A stretch of 64,000 nt of DNA from Defluviimonas salinarum (GCF_026013545.1 NZ_JAPDOG010000004.1:62001-126000); one strand, 5' to 3'; counted from the stretch's first letter, positions 16,814 through 26,211 are shown. The notes: generated by a model not told the origin, from the letters alone. Numbers and translations are program-made.

Positions 16814-18325
16814 ATGCGCTCCGTTACCGATCCTCTGCCCTGGCCCGCCTGCCCCGCGCCGTTCAACCTTGCGCGGCATGTGCTTGCCGCCGCCGGGTCC
16901 CGGCCTGACCATGTCGCGCTGCAGATCCTGCGGCCCTCGGGTGCCGAACGTTGGAGCTACGGTCGGCTCGAGGCCGCCGTGCGCGGCGTGGCGACCGGTC
17001 TTCTGGAGCGGGGGCTTGTGCCCGGCGACCGGGTGATGCTGCGGCTCGGCAACGGAGTCGCCTTTCCGCTCGCCTTCCTCGGCGCGGTGACTGCGGGGCT
17101 GGTGCCGGTGCCGACCGCGGCGGGCCTCACATCCGGCGAGGTGGCCCGGCTCTGTGCCGCGCTCGCGCCGAAGCTGATCGTCGCGGGCGAGGGTATCGCC
17201 CTGCCCGATCCCGCCCCCTGCCCGGTCCTGAGCGAAGCCGAGCTCCGCGGCTTCGAGGCGCGCCCGCCCGCCGACTGGGCGCTCGGCGATCCAGACCGGC
17301 TCGGCTATGTCGTCTTCACCTCGGGCACCTCCGGCCGTCCGCGGGCCGTCGCCCATGCCCATCGCGCGGTCTGGGCCCGTGGCATGATGGCCGGGGGCTG
17401 GACCGGCATAGGCGCAGAGGACCGGCTGATGCATGCCGGGGCGCTGAACTGGACCTACACGCTCGGCACCGGGCTCTTCGATCCCTGGGTAGCCGGTGCC
17501 ACCGCGCTGGTCGCCGCAGAGGGCGTGGCGGTCGAGCAGCTCCCGCTTCTGGCGAAGCGGTTCGACGTCACGGTTTTTGCCGCTGTTCCCGGCGTTTATC
17601 GCAAACTCCTCGCGCAAGGAGGACCGCTCGTCCTGCCCCGGCTCCGGCATGGTCTGTCGGCCGGCGAAAAACTCCCGTTGGCGATTCGCCAGGCCTGGCG
17701 CGACGCTACCGGCACCGACCTGCACGAGGCGATGGGAATGTCGGAATGCTCGACCTTCCTCTCATCCAGCCCGCTCCGCCCCGCGCCCGATGGCGCGACC
17801 GGCTATCCGCAGCCGGGCCGCAGGATCGCGGTTCTCGGGGGCAACGGTCTTCCCGCCGAACGCGGCGAGGCGGGCATCCTCGCCGTGCATCGCACCGATC
17901 CCGGACTGTTCCTTGGCGTGCTTGAAGGCGATACAATTGCCCCTCCCGAGGGCGACTGGTTCCAGACCGGCGACATGGTGACGATGGCCGAAGATGGCGC
18001 GATCACCTCGCTGGGCCGCGCCGACGACATGATCAACGCAGGCGGTTTCCGCGTCTCGCCGGCCGAGATCGAAGCCGCGCTGAACAGCCATCCCGGCGTC
18101 GGCGCCAGCGCGGCGGTCGAACTCAAGGTCAAGGCCGATGCCAGCGTCATCGCCCTCTTCTACATCGGGGAGGCACCCGAGGCCGAGCTGGCGGCGCATG
18201 CCGAAGCCTGCCTCGCGCGCTACAAGCAGCCGCGGCTCTATCTTCGCCGCGACGCCTTGCCGGTGACCGCGAACGGCAAGATCAATCGCCGCGCGCTACG
18301 TGAGGAATGGAAGGAAACACCATGA
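16814..18325 (+). CDS. AMP-forming acyl-CoA synthetase (ANL superfamily)
   Basis: 503 residues. The adenylation P-loop TSGTSGRPRAVAH is at about residues 169-181. GYPQPGRRI, WFQTGDMV, GRADDMINAGGFRVSP (hinge) and the C-terminal NGKINRRALR catalytic lysine are all present. It would activate a carboxylic acid through an acyl-AMP to a CoA thioester. The layout resembles benzoate/acetate-type ligases, but the substrate is not determinable. The stop overlaps the next ATG (ATGA), so it is the first gene of a coupled three-gene operon. Confidence 0.9.
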   Translation: MRSVTDPLPWPACPAPFNLARHVLAAAGSRPDHVALQILRPSGAERWSYGRLEAAVRGVATGLLERGLVPGDRVMLRLGNGVAFPLAFLGAVTAGLVPVPTAAGLTSGEVARLCAALAPKLIVAGEGIALPDPAPCPVLSEAELRGFEARPPADWALGDPDRLGYVVFTSGTSGRPRAVAHAHRAVWARGMMAGGWTGIGAEDRLMHAGALNWTYTLGTGLFDPWVAGATALVAAEGVAVEQLPLLAKRFDVTVFAAVPGVYRKLLAQGGPLVLPRLRHGLSAGEKLPLAIRQAWRDATGTDLHEAMGMSECSTFLSSSPLRPAPDGATGYPQPGRRIAVLGGNGLPAERGEAGILAVHRTDPGLFLGVLEGDTIAPPEGDWFQTGDMVTMAEDGAITSLGRADDMINAGGFRVSPAEIEAALNSHPGVGASAAVELKVKADASVIALFYIGEAPEAELAAHAEACLARYKQPRLYLRRDALPVTANGKINRRALREEWKETP

Positions 18326-18981
18326 TCCGGCTCGATATTCTTTCTGACATTGCCTGTCCCTGGTGTTATGTCGGAAAAGCCTATCTCGATCGTGCGCTCG
18401 AGGCCCATCCGGAGCATCCGTTCGTCATCGAGTGGCATCCCTACCAGCTCAATCCCGAGATGCCGAAGGAAGGCATGGACCGGCGCGCCTACATGGAGGC
18501 GAAGTTCGGCGGCCGCGAAGGCGCCGCCCGCGCCGATGCGCCGCTCGTCAGCCACGCCGCCGAGGCCGGAATCGAGCTCAACCTCGACCGGGTTCAGCGG
18601 GCACCGAACACGCTCGACGCGCACCGGCTGATCCACTGGGCCGGGTTCGAGGGCCGACAGACGGCGATGGTCTCGGCGTTGTTCCGCGCGCTCTGGCGCG
18701 ACGGGCGCGATGTCGGCGATGCCGATACGCTGGCCGATATCGCCGGCGAGGTCGGCCTCGACCGGGACATGATGCGCCGTCTCCTCGATGGCGATGGCGA
18801 TGTGGAGGAGATCCGCGCCCGGATCGAGCATGCCCGCGAGCGCGGCGTGAACGCGGTCCCGACCTTCATCATCGCCGAGCGCCATGTGCTTCAGGGCGCC
18901 CAGCCGACCGCGACATGGGGTAAGATCGTCGAGGAACTGTCTGAGCGCATTGCCGAATTGCGCAGGAATAGCGAGACGTGA
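18322..18981 (+). CDS. DsbA-family (FrnE-like) oxidoreductase
   Basis: 219 residues from ATG 18322. The N-terminal SDIACPWCYVGKAYLDRAL has a C-P-W-C centre (C12, C15), and the C-terminal GVNAVPTFIIAERHVLQGAQ contains the cis-Pro loop. This is the cytoplasmic FrnE/2-hydroxychromene-2-carboxylate-isomerase-like branch of DsbA proteins; there is no signal peptide. It overlaps both neighbours by 4 bases, so its product is made together with the ligase and the transporter. Thiol redox versus glutathione-dependent isomerase activity is unresolved. Confidence 0.86.
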   Translation: MIRLDILSDIACPWCYVGKAYLDRALEAHPEHPFVIEWHPYQLNPEMPKEGMDRRAYMEAKFGGREGAARADAPLVSHAAEAGIELNLDRVQRAPNTLDAHRLIHWAGFEGRQTAMVSALFRALWRDGRDVGDADTLADIAGEVGLDRDMMRRLLDGDGDVEEIRARIEHARERGVNAVPTFIIAERHVLQGAQPTATWGKIVEELSERIAELRRNSET

Positions 18982-20201
18982 CCACCGCAGCCGACATCGC
19001 GCCGGCCCGGCGCCTGCCCCTGCCGGAGTTCGTGGCGCTTCTCGCGATGATGTTCGCGATGACCGCCTTCTCGATCGACGCGATGCTGCCGGCCATGCCG
19101 GAGATCGCGGTGGAACTCGCGCCCGCGGCGCCGAACCGGGCGCAACTGATCATCACCAGCTTCGTCTTCGGCATGGGGCTTGGCACCTTCGTGACCGGCC
19201 CGCTCTCGGACGCGTTCGGCCGCCGTGTGGTGATCATTGGCGGCGCGTTGCTCTACTGCCTCGGCGCGCTGTTGGCCTGGGCGGCGCCGACGTTGGAACT
19301 GGTGCTGGCGGCGCGGATCCTCCAGGGGCTCGGCGTCGCGGGGCCGCGCGTTGCCGGATTGGCGCTGGTCCGAGACCTCTATGCCGGACGCGAGATGGCG
19401 CGGCTGATCTCGTTCGTGATGATGGTCTTCGCGCTGGTGCCCGCGGTGGCCCCGCTCTTCGGCTCTTTCATCATCGCGGGATTCGGCTGGCGCGCGATCT
19501 TCATGGCCTTCGTTCTCTTCGCGCTGCTCAGCATGTCGTGGTTCGGCCTGCGCCAGGCCGAGACGCTGCCCAGGGAACGGCGCCGCGCCTTCTCTCCCGC
19601 CCCGCTCCTCGCCGCGGCGCGCGAGGTGGCGTCCCACCGGCTCGTGATCCTGGTGACGCTGGTTCTGACGCTGGTTTTCGGAAGCCTCTTTGCGACCCTC
19701 GCCTCCACCCAGCAGGTCTTCGACCAGAGCTTCGGCCGGGCCGAGAGCTTTCCGAGATGGTTCGCGCTGATCGCCGTGATCGCCGCGAGCGCAAGCCTGC
19801 TCAACGCGCGGCTCGTGACGCGGCTCGGCATGCGGCGACTTGCGACCGCGAGCTTCGCCTTGCAGGCGGTGAATTCCGGGGTCATCGCGGCTGTGTTCGC
19901 GCTCGGCCTCGTGCCGGAATGGTTCAGCTTCTGGCTCTATCTCTATTGGACGACAACGGTTTTCTTCATGCTCGGCACGACGATCGGCAACCTGAACGCG
20001 CTCGCGCTGGAGCCGATGGGCCATATCGCGGGAACGGCCGCGTCGCTGGTCACCGCGCTCGCAACGGTGCTGTCGGTGGCGGTCGCAGAGCCTGTCCGGC
20101 TTGCCTTCGATGGCACGCCCGTGCCGCTGATGGCGGGGGTCTTCGCCTGCTCCGTCGTGGCGCTGCTGCTGATGCTCCTGCTGCCAAGGTCGGAGGGGTG
20201 A
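18978..20201 (+). CDS. MFS transporter, Bcr/CflA-type drug-efflux family
   Basis: 407 residues with about 12 hydrophobic segments. The motif GPLSDAFGRRVVIIGG between segments 2 and 3 is the MFS motif A. LARILQGLGVAGPRVAGLALVRD corresponds to the Bcr/CflA motif B region. It starts at GTG 18978, overlapping the previous stop as GTGA. It should be an inner-membrane proton-driven exporter, perhaps of a product or toxic substrate of the ligase pathway (inference). Confidence 0.88.
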   Translation: MTTAADIAPARRLPLPEFVALLAMMFAMTAFSIDAMLPAMPEIAVELAPAAPNRAQLIITSFVFGMGLGTFVTGPLSDAFGRRVVIIGGALLYCLGALLAWAAPTLELVLAARILQGLGVAGPRVAGLALVRDLYAGREMARLISFVMMVFALVPAVAPLFGSFIIAGFGWRAIFMAFVLFALLSMSWFGLRQAETLPRERRRAFSPAPLLAAAREVASHRLVILVTLVLTLVFGSLFATLASTQQVFDQSFGRAESFPRWFALIAVIAASASLLNARLVTRLGMRRLATASFALQAVNSGVIAAVFALGLVPEWFSFWLYLYWTTTVFFMLGTTIGNLNALALEPMGHIAGTAASLVTALATVLSVAVAEPVRLAFDGTPVPLMAGVFACSVVALLLMLLLPRSEG

Positions 20202-20220
20202 GCCGCCACGGCAGCCGGGG

Positions 20221-23200
20221 TCAGCCTTGGCGGACCTTCTCGGCAAGCTCGCGGGCGATCGCAAAGACCCCCTTGATCTTGTCGCTGTCCTTGCTCCAGT
20301 CGCGCCGGACGATGACCTTGTTGTCCTTGATCTTGGCCATTCCCCGCTCGGCCTGCAGATAATCCACGAGGCCCGCCGGATTGGGGAATTTGTCCATGTG
20401 AAACTGCACCGTCGCGCCTTTCGGGCCGGCGTCGAGCCGGCCGATATGCGCCCGCCGGCACATCGCCTTGATCCGCATGACCACGAGCAGCGTGTTGACC
20501 TCCTTCGGCACCGGGCCGAAGCGGTCGATGAGCTCGGCGGCGAAGCCTTCGAGCTCCACCTTCGTCGTGAGCGAGGAGAGCCGGCGGTAGAGCCCGAGAC
20601 GCACGTCAAGATCTGGAACGTAGCTGTCCGGGATCATCACCGGCACGCCGAGATTGATCTGCGGCGACCATTGCCCGTCCTCGGCGATGGGCGTCTCGAG
20701 ATCGCCGGCCTTGATCCTGGCGATCGTGTCCTCAAGCATCGATTGATAAAGTTCGTAGCCTACCTCGTTGATATGACCGGATTGTTCTTCGCCGAGAATA
20801 TTGCCGGCGCCGCGCAGGTCGAGGTCCTGCGAGGCAAGGTTGAACCCCGCCCCGAGGCTGTCGAGGCTGCCGAGGAGGCGCAGCCGTTTCTGCGCGTTCG
20901 GCGTGAGCGGCAGGCGCGGCTTCGTGGTGAGGTAGCAATAGGCCCGCAGCTTCGACCGCCCCACCCGGCCGCGGATCTGGTAGAGCTGCGACAGGCCGAA
21001 CATGTCCGCCCGGTGCACGACCATCGTGTTCGCGGTCGGAATGTCGAGCCCGCTCTCGACGATGGTCGTCGCCAGGAGCACGTCGTACTGGCCGTCGTAG
21101 AACGCGTTCATCCGCTCGTCGAGTTCGCCCGCCGCCATCTGGCCGTGCGCGATGACATAGCTGACCTCGGGCACATGGGTCTTCAGGAACTCCTCGATCC
21201 CGGGCAGGTCCTTGATGCGCGGGACGACGTAGAAGCTCTGGCCGCCACGGTAGCGTTCGCGCAGGAGCGCCTCGCGGATGGTCACGCTGTCAAACTCGCT
21301 GACATAGGTGCGGATCGCCAGACGGTCGATCGGCGGAGTGCCGATTATGCTGAGATCCCGGACACCTGTGAGCGAAAGTTGAAGTGTGCGCGGGATCGGA
21401 GTCGCGGTCAGGGTGAGGACATGGATCTCCGACCGCATCTCCTTCAGCCGCTCCTTGTGGGTGACACCGAAATGCTGCTCCTCGTCGATGACGAGAAGGC
21501 CGAGATTGCGGAACTTCATTCCCTTGGCGAGCACCGCATGGGTGCCGATGACGATATCCACCGTGCCCTCGGCCAGGCCCTCGCGCGTCTGCGCGGCGTC
21601 GCGGGCGGAAACGAAGCGCGAGAGCGGCCGCACGGTGATCGCGGTGCCCCGGAAGCGGTCCGAGAAGGTCTTGAAATGCTGGCGGGCGAGTAGCGTCGTC
21701 GGCGCGATCACCGCGATCTGGACCCCGGACATCGCGGCGATGAAGGCGGCGCGCATCGCCACCTCGGTCTTGCCGAAGCCGACATCGCCGACGACGAGCC
21801 GGTCCATCGGGCGGCCCTCGGCGAGATCCCCCGCCACCTCCTCGATGGCGGACAGCTGGTCGTCGGTCTCCTGGTAGGGGAAGCGCGCGGCGAAGGCGTC
21901 CCATTCGTGATGCGGCGCCTCGAGGATCGGCGCCTTGCGCAGCAGCCGCTCGGCCGCGACCCGCATCAGCCGCTCGGCGATCTGGCGGATACGCTCCTTG
22001 AGCTTCGCCTTCTTCGCCTGCCAGGCACCGCCGCCGAGCTTGTCGAGCAGCCCCTCCTCGTGGCCGTAGCGGCTGAGAAGCTCGATGTTCTCGACCGGCA
22101 GGTAGAGCCGGTCGCCGCCGGCATATTCGAGCGCCACACAATCATGCGGCGCGCCGAGCGCGGTGATCGTCTCGAGCCCGGTATAGCGGCCGACGCCGTG
22201 GTCGACATGGACCACGAGGTCACCCGGCGAAAGCGATTGAGCTTCGGTCAGGAAGTTCTCGGCCTTCCTGCGCTTTTTCGCGCCGCGGATCAGCCGCTCG
22301 CCAAGCACGTCCTGCTCGGAGATCACGGTGAGCCCGCCACCCTCGAACCCGTGTTCGAGCGCCCAGACCGCAAGGAACAGCCCGCCCTTGCCCTCGGGCA
22401 CGTCGCGAATGTCGCGGATAAGCGTGGTGCCCAGCACCTCCTCGTCTTCCAGGAGGCCCTTGAGGCGCTCGCGCGCGCCTTCGGAATAGGAGGCGACCAC
22501 CACCTGTCCATCCGCGCGGCGCGCGTTCAGATGGTCGGCCAGAGCGCTGAAGAGATTGACGTTTTCAAGCTGGCGCTCGGGCGCGAAGTTGCGACCGATC
22601 CGGCCGCCGGCGTCAAGGACACCGGGCCCGGTCGCCTGCGGCAGCTCGACGAACTGGATCACCCGGTGACCAGCAATAGCCACCTGCCAGCCGGCATCGT
22701 CGAGATACATCAACCCCGGCGCGCAGGGCTTGTAGACGGAATCCAGCCGGTCCTTGCGCCGCATCGCCTCGCGCCGGGTGTCGTATTGATCCTCGATCCC
22801 CTCCCAGCGCGAAAGCCGCGCCGGGGTGAGCTGGTCGTCGAGCATCACGCTCGCGCCGGGCAGGTAGTCGAACAAGGTCTCCAGCCGTTCGTGGAAAAAT
22901 GGAAGCCAATGCTCCATCCCGGCGTGCTTGCGTCCCGCGCTCACCGCCTCGTAAAGCGGATCGTCGGTGCCGGCGGCGCCGAACTCGATGCGGTAGTTCT
23001 GCCGGAAGCGGGTGATCGCCGCCTCGTCGAGGATGATCTCGGAGACCGGCGCGAGTTCTACTGCGGTCAGCTTCTCGGTCGTTCGTTGCGTTGCCGGATC
23101 GAAGCGTCGGGCGCCGTCGAGCACGTCGCCGAACAGGTCGAGCCGGACCGGGCCGCCCTCGCCCGGCGGGAAGATATCGATGATGCCGCCGCGGACGGCG

Positions 23201-23661
23201 TAGTCGCCGGGTTCCGTTACGGTCGGGCTTTGCGAGAAGCCCATGCGGACGAGGAAGCCGCGAAGGGCGGCCTCGTCGATCCGCTGGCCAACGCGGGCGG
23301 TAAACGAGGCGGCGGCCAACACCTCGCGCGCGGGAAGGCGCTGCGTCGCGGCGCTGAGCGTGGTCAGGAGGATGAACGGCCCCGGCAGGCCCTGCGCAAG
23401 TGCCGCGAGCGTCGCCATCCGGGTCGCGGAGACATCGGCATTCGGCGAGACGCGGTCGAAGGGCAGGCAGTCCCAGGCCGGGAAGGTCAGGACCAGTGCG
23501 TCGGGCGCGAAGAAGGCGAGCGCGGCCCGCATCGCTTCCATACGCTTGTCGTCGCGCGCGACATGAAGGACGGGCGCGCCCTTCGCCAGCTCACGGGCGA
23601 GGAGGCGGGCGTCGAATCCCTCGGGCGCGCCGGAGAGCGTGATATGGGCAGGCATGGTCAT
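20221..23661 (-). CDS. mfd: Transcription-repair coupling factor
   Basis: 1146 residues, standard for Mfd. In order: a UvrB-like N-terminal module (FPAWDCLPFDRVSPN, GDYAVRGGIIDIFPPGE); the RNA-polymerase-interaction domain (SPGDLVVHVDHGVGRYTGLETI); the RecG-like translocase with Walker A GDVGFGKTEVAMRAA, VIDEEQHFGV and TATPIPRTLQ; motif VI RGRVGRSKLRAYCYL; and a C-terminal TRCF domain. It strips stalled polymerase and recruits UvrA. ATG 23661 is chosen; ATG 23655 and a start at 23670 are alternatives. It is convergent with the MFS gene, 19 bases away. Confidence 0.97.
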   Translation of the reverse strand: MTMPAHITLSGAPEGFDARLLARELAKGAPVLHVARDDKRMEAMRAALAFFAPDALVLTFPAWDCLPFDRVSPNADVSATRMATLAALAQGLPGPFILLTTLSAATQRLPAREVLAAASFTARVGQRIDEAALRGFLVRMGFSQSPTVTEPGDYAVRGGIIDIFPPGEGGPVRLDLFGDVLDGARRFDPATQRTTEKLTAVELAPVSEIILDEAAITRFRQNYRIEFGAAGTDDPLYEAVSAGRKHAGMEHWLPFFHERLETLFDYLPGASVMLDDQLTPARLSRWEGIEDQYDTRREAMRRKDRLDSVYKPCAPGLMYLDDAGWQVAIAGHRVIQFVELPQATGPGVLDAGGRIGRNFAPERQLENVNLFSALADHLNARRADGQVVVASYSEGARERLKGLLEDEEVLGTTLIRDIRDVPEGKGGLFLAVWALEHGFEGGGLTVISEQDVLGERLIRGAKKRRKAENFLTEAQSLSPGDLVVHVDHGVGRYTGLETITALGAPHDCVALEYAGGDRLYLPVENIELLSRYGHEEGLLDKLGGGAWQAKKAKLKERIRQIAERLMRVAAERLLRKAPILEAPHHEWDAFAARFPYQETDDQLSAIEEVAGDLAEGRPMDRLVVGDVGFGKTEVAMRAAFIAAMSGVQIAVIAPTTLLARQHFKTFSDRFRGTAITVRPLSRFVSARDAAQTREGLAEGTVDIVIGTHAVLAKGMKFRNLGLLVIDEEQHFGVTHKERLKEMRSEIHVLTLTATPIPRTLQLSLTGVRDLSIIGTPPIDRLAIRTYVSEFDSVTIREALLRERYRGGQSFYVVPRIKDLPGIEEFLKTHVPEVSYVIAHGQMAAGELDERMNAFYDGQYDVLLATTIVESGLDIPTANTMVVHRADMFGLSQLYQIRGRVGRSKLRAYCYLTTKPRLPLTPNAQKRLRLLGSLDSLGAGFNLASQDLDLRGAGNILGEEQSGHINEVGYELYQSMLEDTIARIKAGDLETPIAEDGQWSPQINLGVPVMIPDSYVPDLDVRLGLYRRLSSLTTKVELEGFAAELIDRFGPVPKEVNTLLVVMRIKAMCRRAHIGRLDAGPKGATVQFHMDKFPNPAGLVDYLQAERGMAKIKDNKVIVRRDWSKDSDKIKGVFAIARELAEKVRQG

Positions 23662-23691
23662 CGCCCTCACCTATCCCGCCCGGCGCAGGAG

Positions 23692-24219
23692 TCAACCGGG
23701 CAGGATCGAGAGGTTCATGTTCTGCAGCATGCCCCAGAACGCGGTGACGAAGATCGAGACGATTCCGATCGCCTGGACCATGATCCGATGCATCGAAAGC
23801 CGCCGGCGCAGAACTTCTCCCTGCTCGTCATGCTCCTCGATCCGGGCCGCCGTCGCCAGGCTGAGCAAGCCGACCAGCGACATGGGCAGCGCGATCAGAA
23901 AGATCGCCTGGCAGAATTCCACCCGGTAGAGGAAGCCCAGAAGCCCGAGAGTGGTGAGCACGAAGCTGAACATGGCCATCAGGATCACGCCGGCTTCGCG
24001 GCCGATATAAAGGATCCGGGTCACATTGACCCGCACGATGTCCTGAAGATCCTGCTCCGCTTTCCCGCCCAATCGGCGTGCGCGCATCACCATGTCGAAC
24101 GGGATGCCAAGCACCCGGTGCGATGCTGCCGACCAGGTGACCGCCAAAGCGATCCAGTACCAGAGGTTCGAGAACGATCGAAAGTCGATCAGGTCGTGAA
24201 GCGTTTGCGTAAAGTCCAA
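23692..24219 (-). CDS. Conserved inner-membrane protein, four predicted membrane segments
   Basis: 175 residues starting at TTG 24219 behind GGGGAAA. Hydrophobic stretches are LWYWIALAVTWSAA, GVILMAMFSFVLTTLGLLGFL, AIFLIALPMSLVGLLSLA and MVQAIGIVSIFVTAFWGML. Between the first two lies a charged cytoplasmic stretch (MVMRARRLGGKAEQDLQDIVRVN). I recognise it only as a conserved rhodobacterial protein, sometimes annotated as linked to Suf iron-sulfur assembly; the sequence gives no support for that. It lies just upstream of mfd on the same strand. Confidence 0.8.
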   Translation of the reverse strand: MDFTQTLHDLIDFRSFSNLWYWIALAVTWSAASHRVLGIPFDMVMRARRLGGKAEQDLQDIVRVNVTRILYIGREAGVILMAMFSFVLTTLGLLGFLYRVEFCQAIFLIALPMSLVGLLSLATAARIEEHDEQGEVLRRRLSMHRIMVQAIGIVSIFVTAFWGMLQNMNLSILPG

Positions 24220-24337
24220 GGCGTTTCCCCGATGCCTGCCGGTTCGATGCTAGCGGCGCCCTGCGGCGGTTTCCACCCTTGAGATATGGTGCGAACCGTG
24301 CAACCCGTATTTTCGACCGCAGAGAAGAGACCGCGAC

Positions 24338-25333
24338 ATGACCCCGATCCAGGCCCCCTACCCCGCCACCCGATTCCGGCGCCTGCGCCGCACGGCCGCC
24401 CTGCGCGATCTCGTGGCCGAAACCCGGCTCGGCGTGAGCGACCTGATCTGGCCGATCTTCGTCACCGACGTTCCCGGCGCCGACGTGGCCGTGCCTTCGA
24501 TGCCGGGCGTGTCACGGTTGACCGTCGAGGGCGCGGTGCGCGCCGCCGAGGAGGCGGCAAGGCTGGGGATTCAGGCCCTCTGCCTCTTTCCCTACACCGA
24601 TCCCACGACGAAGACCGAAGCCTGCGAAGAGGCCTGGAACCCCGAGAACCTCTCCAACCGCGCCGTACGCGCGATCAAGGCGGCGGTGCCGGAGCTCGCG
24701 GTGATGACCGACGTGGCGCTCGACCCCTACAATGCCAATGGCCACGACGGGCTCGTGCGGGACGGAATCATCCTCAACGACGAAACGGTCGAGGCGCTGG
24801 TCAGGATGGCGCTCGCCCAGGCCGAGGCGGGGGCCGACATTATCGGCCCCTCGGACATGATGGACGGACGGATCGGCGCGATGCGTGCCGGGCTAGAGGC
24901 GGCGGGTCACAAGGACGTGGCGATCCTGAGCTATGCCGCGAAGTATGCCTCCGCCTTCTACGGCCCGTTCCGCGACGCCGTCGGCGCGTCCGGCGCCCTG
25001 AAGGGCGACAAGAAGACCTACCAGATGAACCCGGCGAACCGTGACGAGGCGCTGAGGCTCGTCGCCCGCGACCTGTCTGAAGGGGCGGACATGGTGATGG
25101 TCAAGCCGGGGCTTGCCTATCTCGACATCTGCGCCGCGGTGAAGGCCGAGTTCGGCGCGCCGACCTTTGCCTACCAGGTCTCTGGCGAATACGCGATGCT
25201 CAAGGGCGCAATCCTGAACGGCTGGGTGAAGGAGGAGGTGATCCTCGAAAGCCTGCTCGCGTTCCGGCGCGCGGGATGCGACGGGATCCTCACCTATTTC
25301 GCCCCAGACATCGCGCGTATCCTGCGCGGCTGA
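24338..25333 (+). CDS. hemB: Delta-aminolevulinic acid dehydratase (porphobilinogen synthase)
   Basis: 331 residues. The catalytic lysines lie in YAAKYASAFYGPFRDA (K202) and MVKPGLAYLD (K256, Schiff base). The metal region reads DVALDPYNANGHDG (residues 125-138), aspartate/alanine-rich rather than the cysteine-rich zinc type, so this is a non-zinc HemB as known for Rhodobacter. It condenses two 5-aminolevulinate molecules to porphobilinogen for haem, bacteriochlorophyll and cobalamin. No other hem gene is adjacent. Confidence 0.97.
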   Translation: MTPIQAPYPATRFRRLRRTAALRDLVAETRLGVSDLIWPIFVTDVPGADVAVPSMPGVSRLTVEGAVRAAEEAARLGIQALCLFPYTDPTTKTEACEEAWNPENLSNRAVRAIKAAVPELAVMTDVALDPYNANGHDGLVRDGIILNDETVEALVRMALAQAEAGADIIGPSDMMDGRIGAMRAGLEAAGHKDVAILSYAAKYASAFYGPFRDAVGASGALKGDKKTYQMNPANRDEALRLVARDLSEGADMVMVKPGLAYLDICAAVKAEFGAPTFAYQVSGEYAMLKGAILNGWVKEEVILESLLAFRRAGCDGILTYFAPDIARILRG

Positions 25334-25462
25334 TCCGGCGAGGTCTCGCGGAGTTGAACGCGTGCTGCGCAAGTCTTGATGACAGGGCGGGCAATCTGCA
25401 CTATAGATGGTGTTGAAACGGCCAGATAAGGTCGACGTCGGCATTGAGAGCGGAGCAGCGAG

Positions 25463-26020
25463 ATGAGCGGACTTACCCGTCGCGGAGCAATTCTTTATGG
25501 CAGCGCCCTGTTGGGGCTTTCGGCTTGCGGCAACGGGGTGGGAGGTTCCGGCGCGGCGCAGCTCGACGCGCGGGTCGACGCCACGCGGGATTTCCTGCGC
25601 GATCGCTATCCGGGCACGGTCGATCTGACGAACCGGGCCTCCGGTGTGCTCTACATGCCGCTGATGACCGAGGCCGGTCTCTTCTTCGGTGGCGCCTACG
25701 GGCAGGGCGCGCTCCGGATCAACGACATCACCGTCGACTACTACTCGGCGACCCAGGCGAGCTGGGGCCTGCAGGTCGGCGCGCAGCAATACGCCCATGC
25801 GCTGTTCTTCATGACGCCGCAGGCGCTCGCCGACTTCCGCAGGGCCGACGGCTGGGTTGCCGGCGCGGACGCGAAGTATGCCACGCCCGAGGGCGGCGGA
25901 TCGCTCGGTGCCGACACGACAACGACGACCTCGCCGGTCGTGGCGATGGTCTTCGGCCAGGCGGGCTTTATCGCTGGCGCGACAGTCGAAGGCACGAAGT
26001 ACACGCGGATCATTCCCTGA
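25463..26020 (+). CDS. SYLF/Ysc84-domain lipoprotein
   Basis: 185 residues. The N-terminus has TRRGAIL, a short hydrophobic stretch and a lipobox LGLSAC, so it is exported and probably lipid-anchored at Cys 25. The rest matches the SYLF (YSC84) lipid-binding domain: GVLYMPLMTEAGLFFGGAYGQGAL, then DYYSATQASWGLQVGAQQYAHALFFMT. SYLF proteins bind phosphoinositides in eukaryotes, while bacterial roles are unclear. A possible promoter (TTGATG at 25376 with CACTAT 17 bases later) lies upstream. Confidence 0.85.
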   Translation: MSGLTRRGAILYGSALLGLSACGNGVGGSGAAQLDARVDATRDFLRDRYPGTVDLTNRASGVLYMPLMTEAGLFFGGAYGQGALRINDITVDYYSATQASWGLQVGAQQYAHALFFMTPQALADFRRADGWVAGADAKYATPEGGGSLGADTTTTTSPVVAMVFGQAGFIAGATVEGTKYTRIIP

Positions 26021-26066
26021 AGATTTCGTTCGGCGCGGCGCCGGACGGATCGAAGCGGGGGGCTGT

Positions 26067-26179
26067 CTGCCCCCCGCGCCCCCCGAGAGTATTTGAGAAC
26101 AGAAAGTGAGACAGGCCGCGGCCGCTTTCTGTCCTTAAATACTCCGGGGGAATCCCCGCGCAAGCGGGGATGGGGGCAG
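26067..26179. repeat. REP-like nested inverted repeat between convergent genes
   Basis: Left arm 26079-26106 (CCCCCCGAGAGTATTTGAGA..., ending CAGAAAG) is an imperfect inverse of right arm 26125-26150 (CTTTCTG...AAATACTCCGGGGG). Outside these, CTGCCCCC near 26067 can pair with GGGGGCAG at 26172-26179, and a small hairpin ATCCCCGC-GCAA-GCGGGGAT lies within 26152-26171. It sits between the ends of the SYLF and dehydrogenase genes and could terminate both. The GAGTATTT core flanked by C or G runs is, to my knowledge, a recurrent intergenic motif of Rhodobacteraceae. Confidence 0.7.
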
Positions 26180-26211
26180 CGCCCCCTTCCGACGCCGCAG
26201 CAGTTCTACGG

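Noticed and set aside
21907-24282. A 791-codon open frame opposite mfd and the following membrane-protein gene
   Set aside because: Antisense shadow of mfd; charged, low-complexity translation with no recognisable family.
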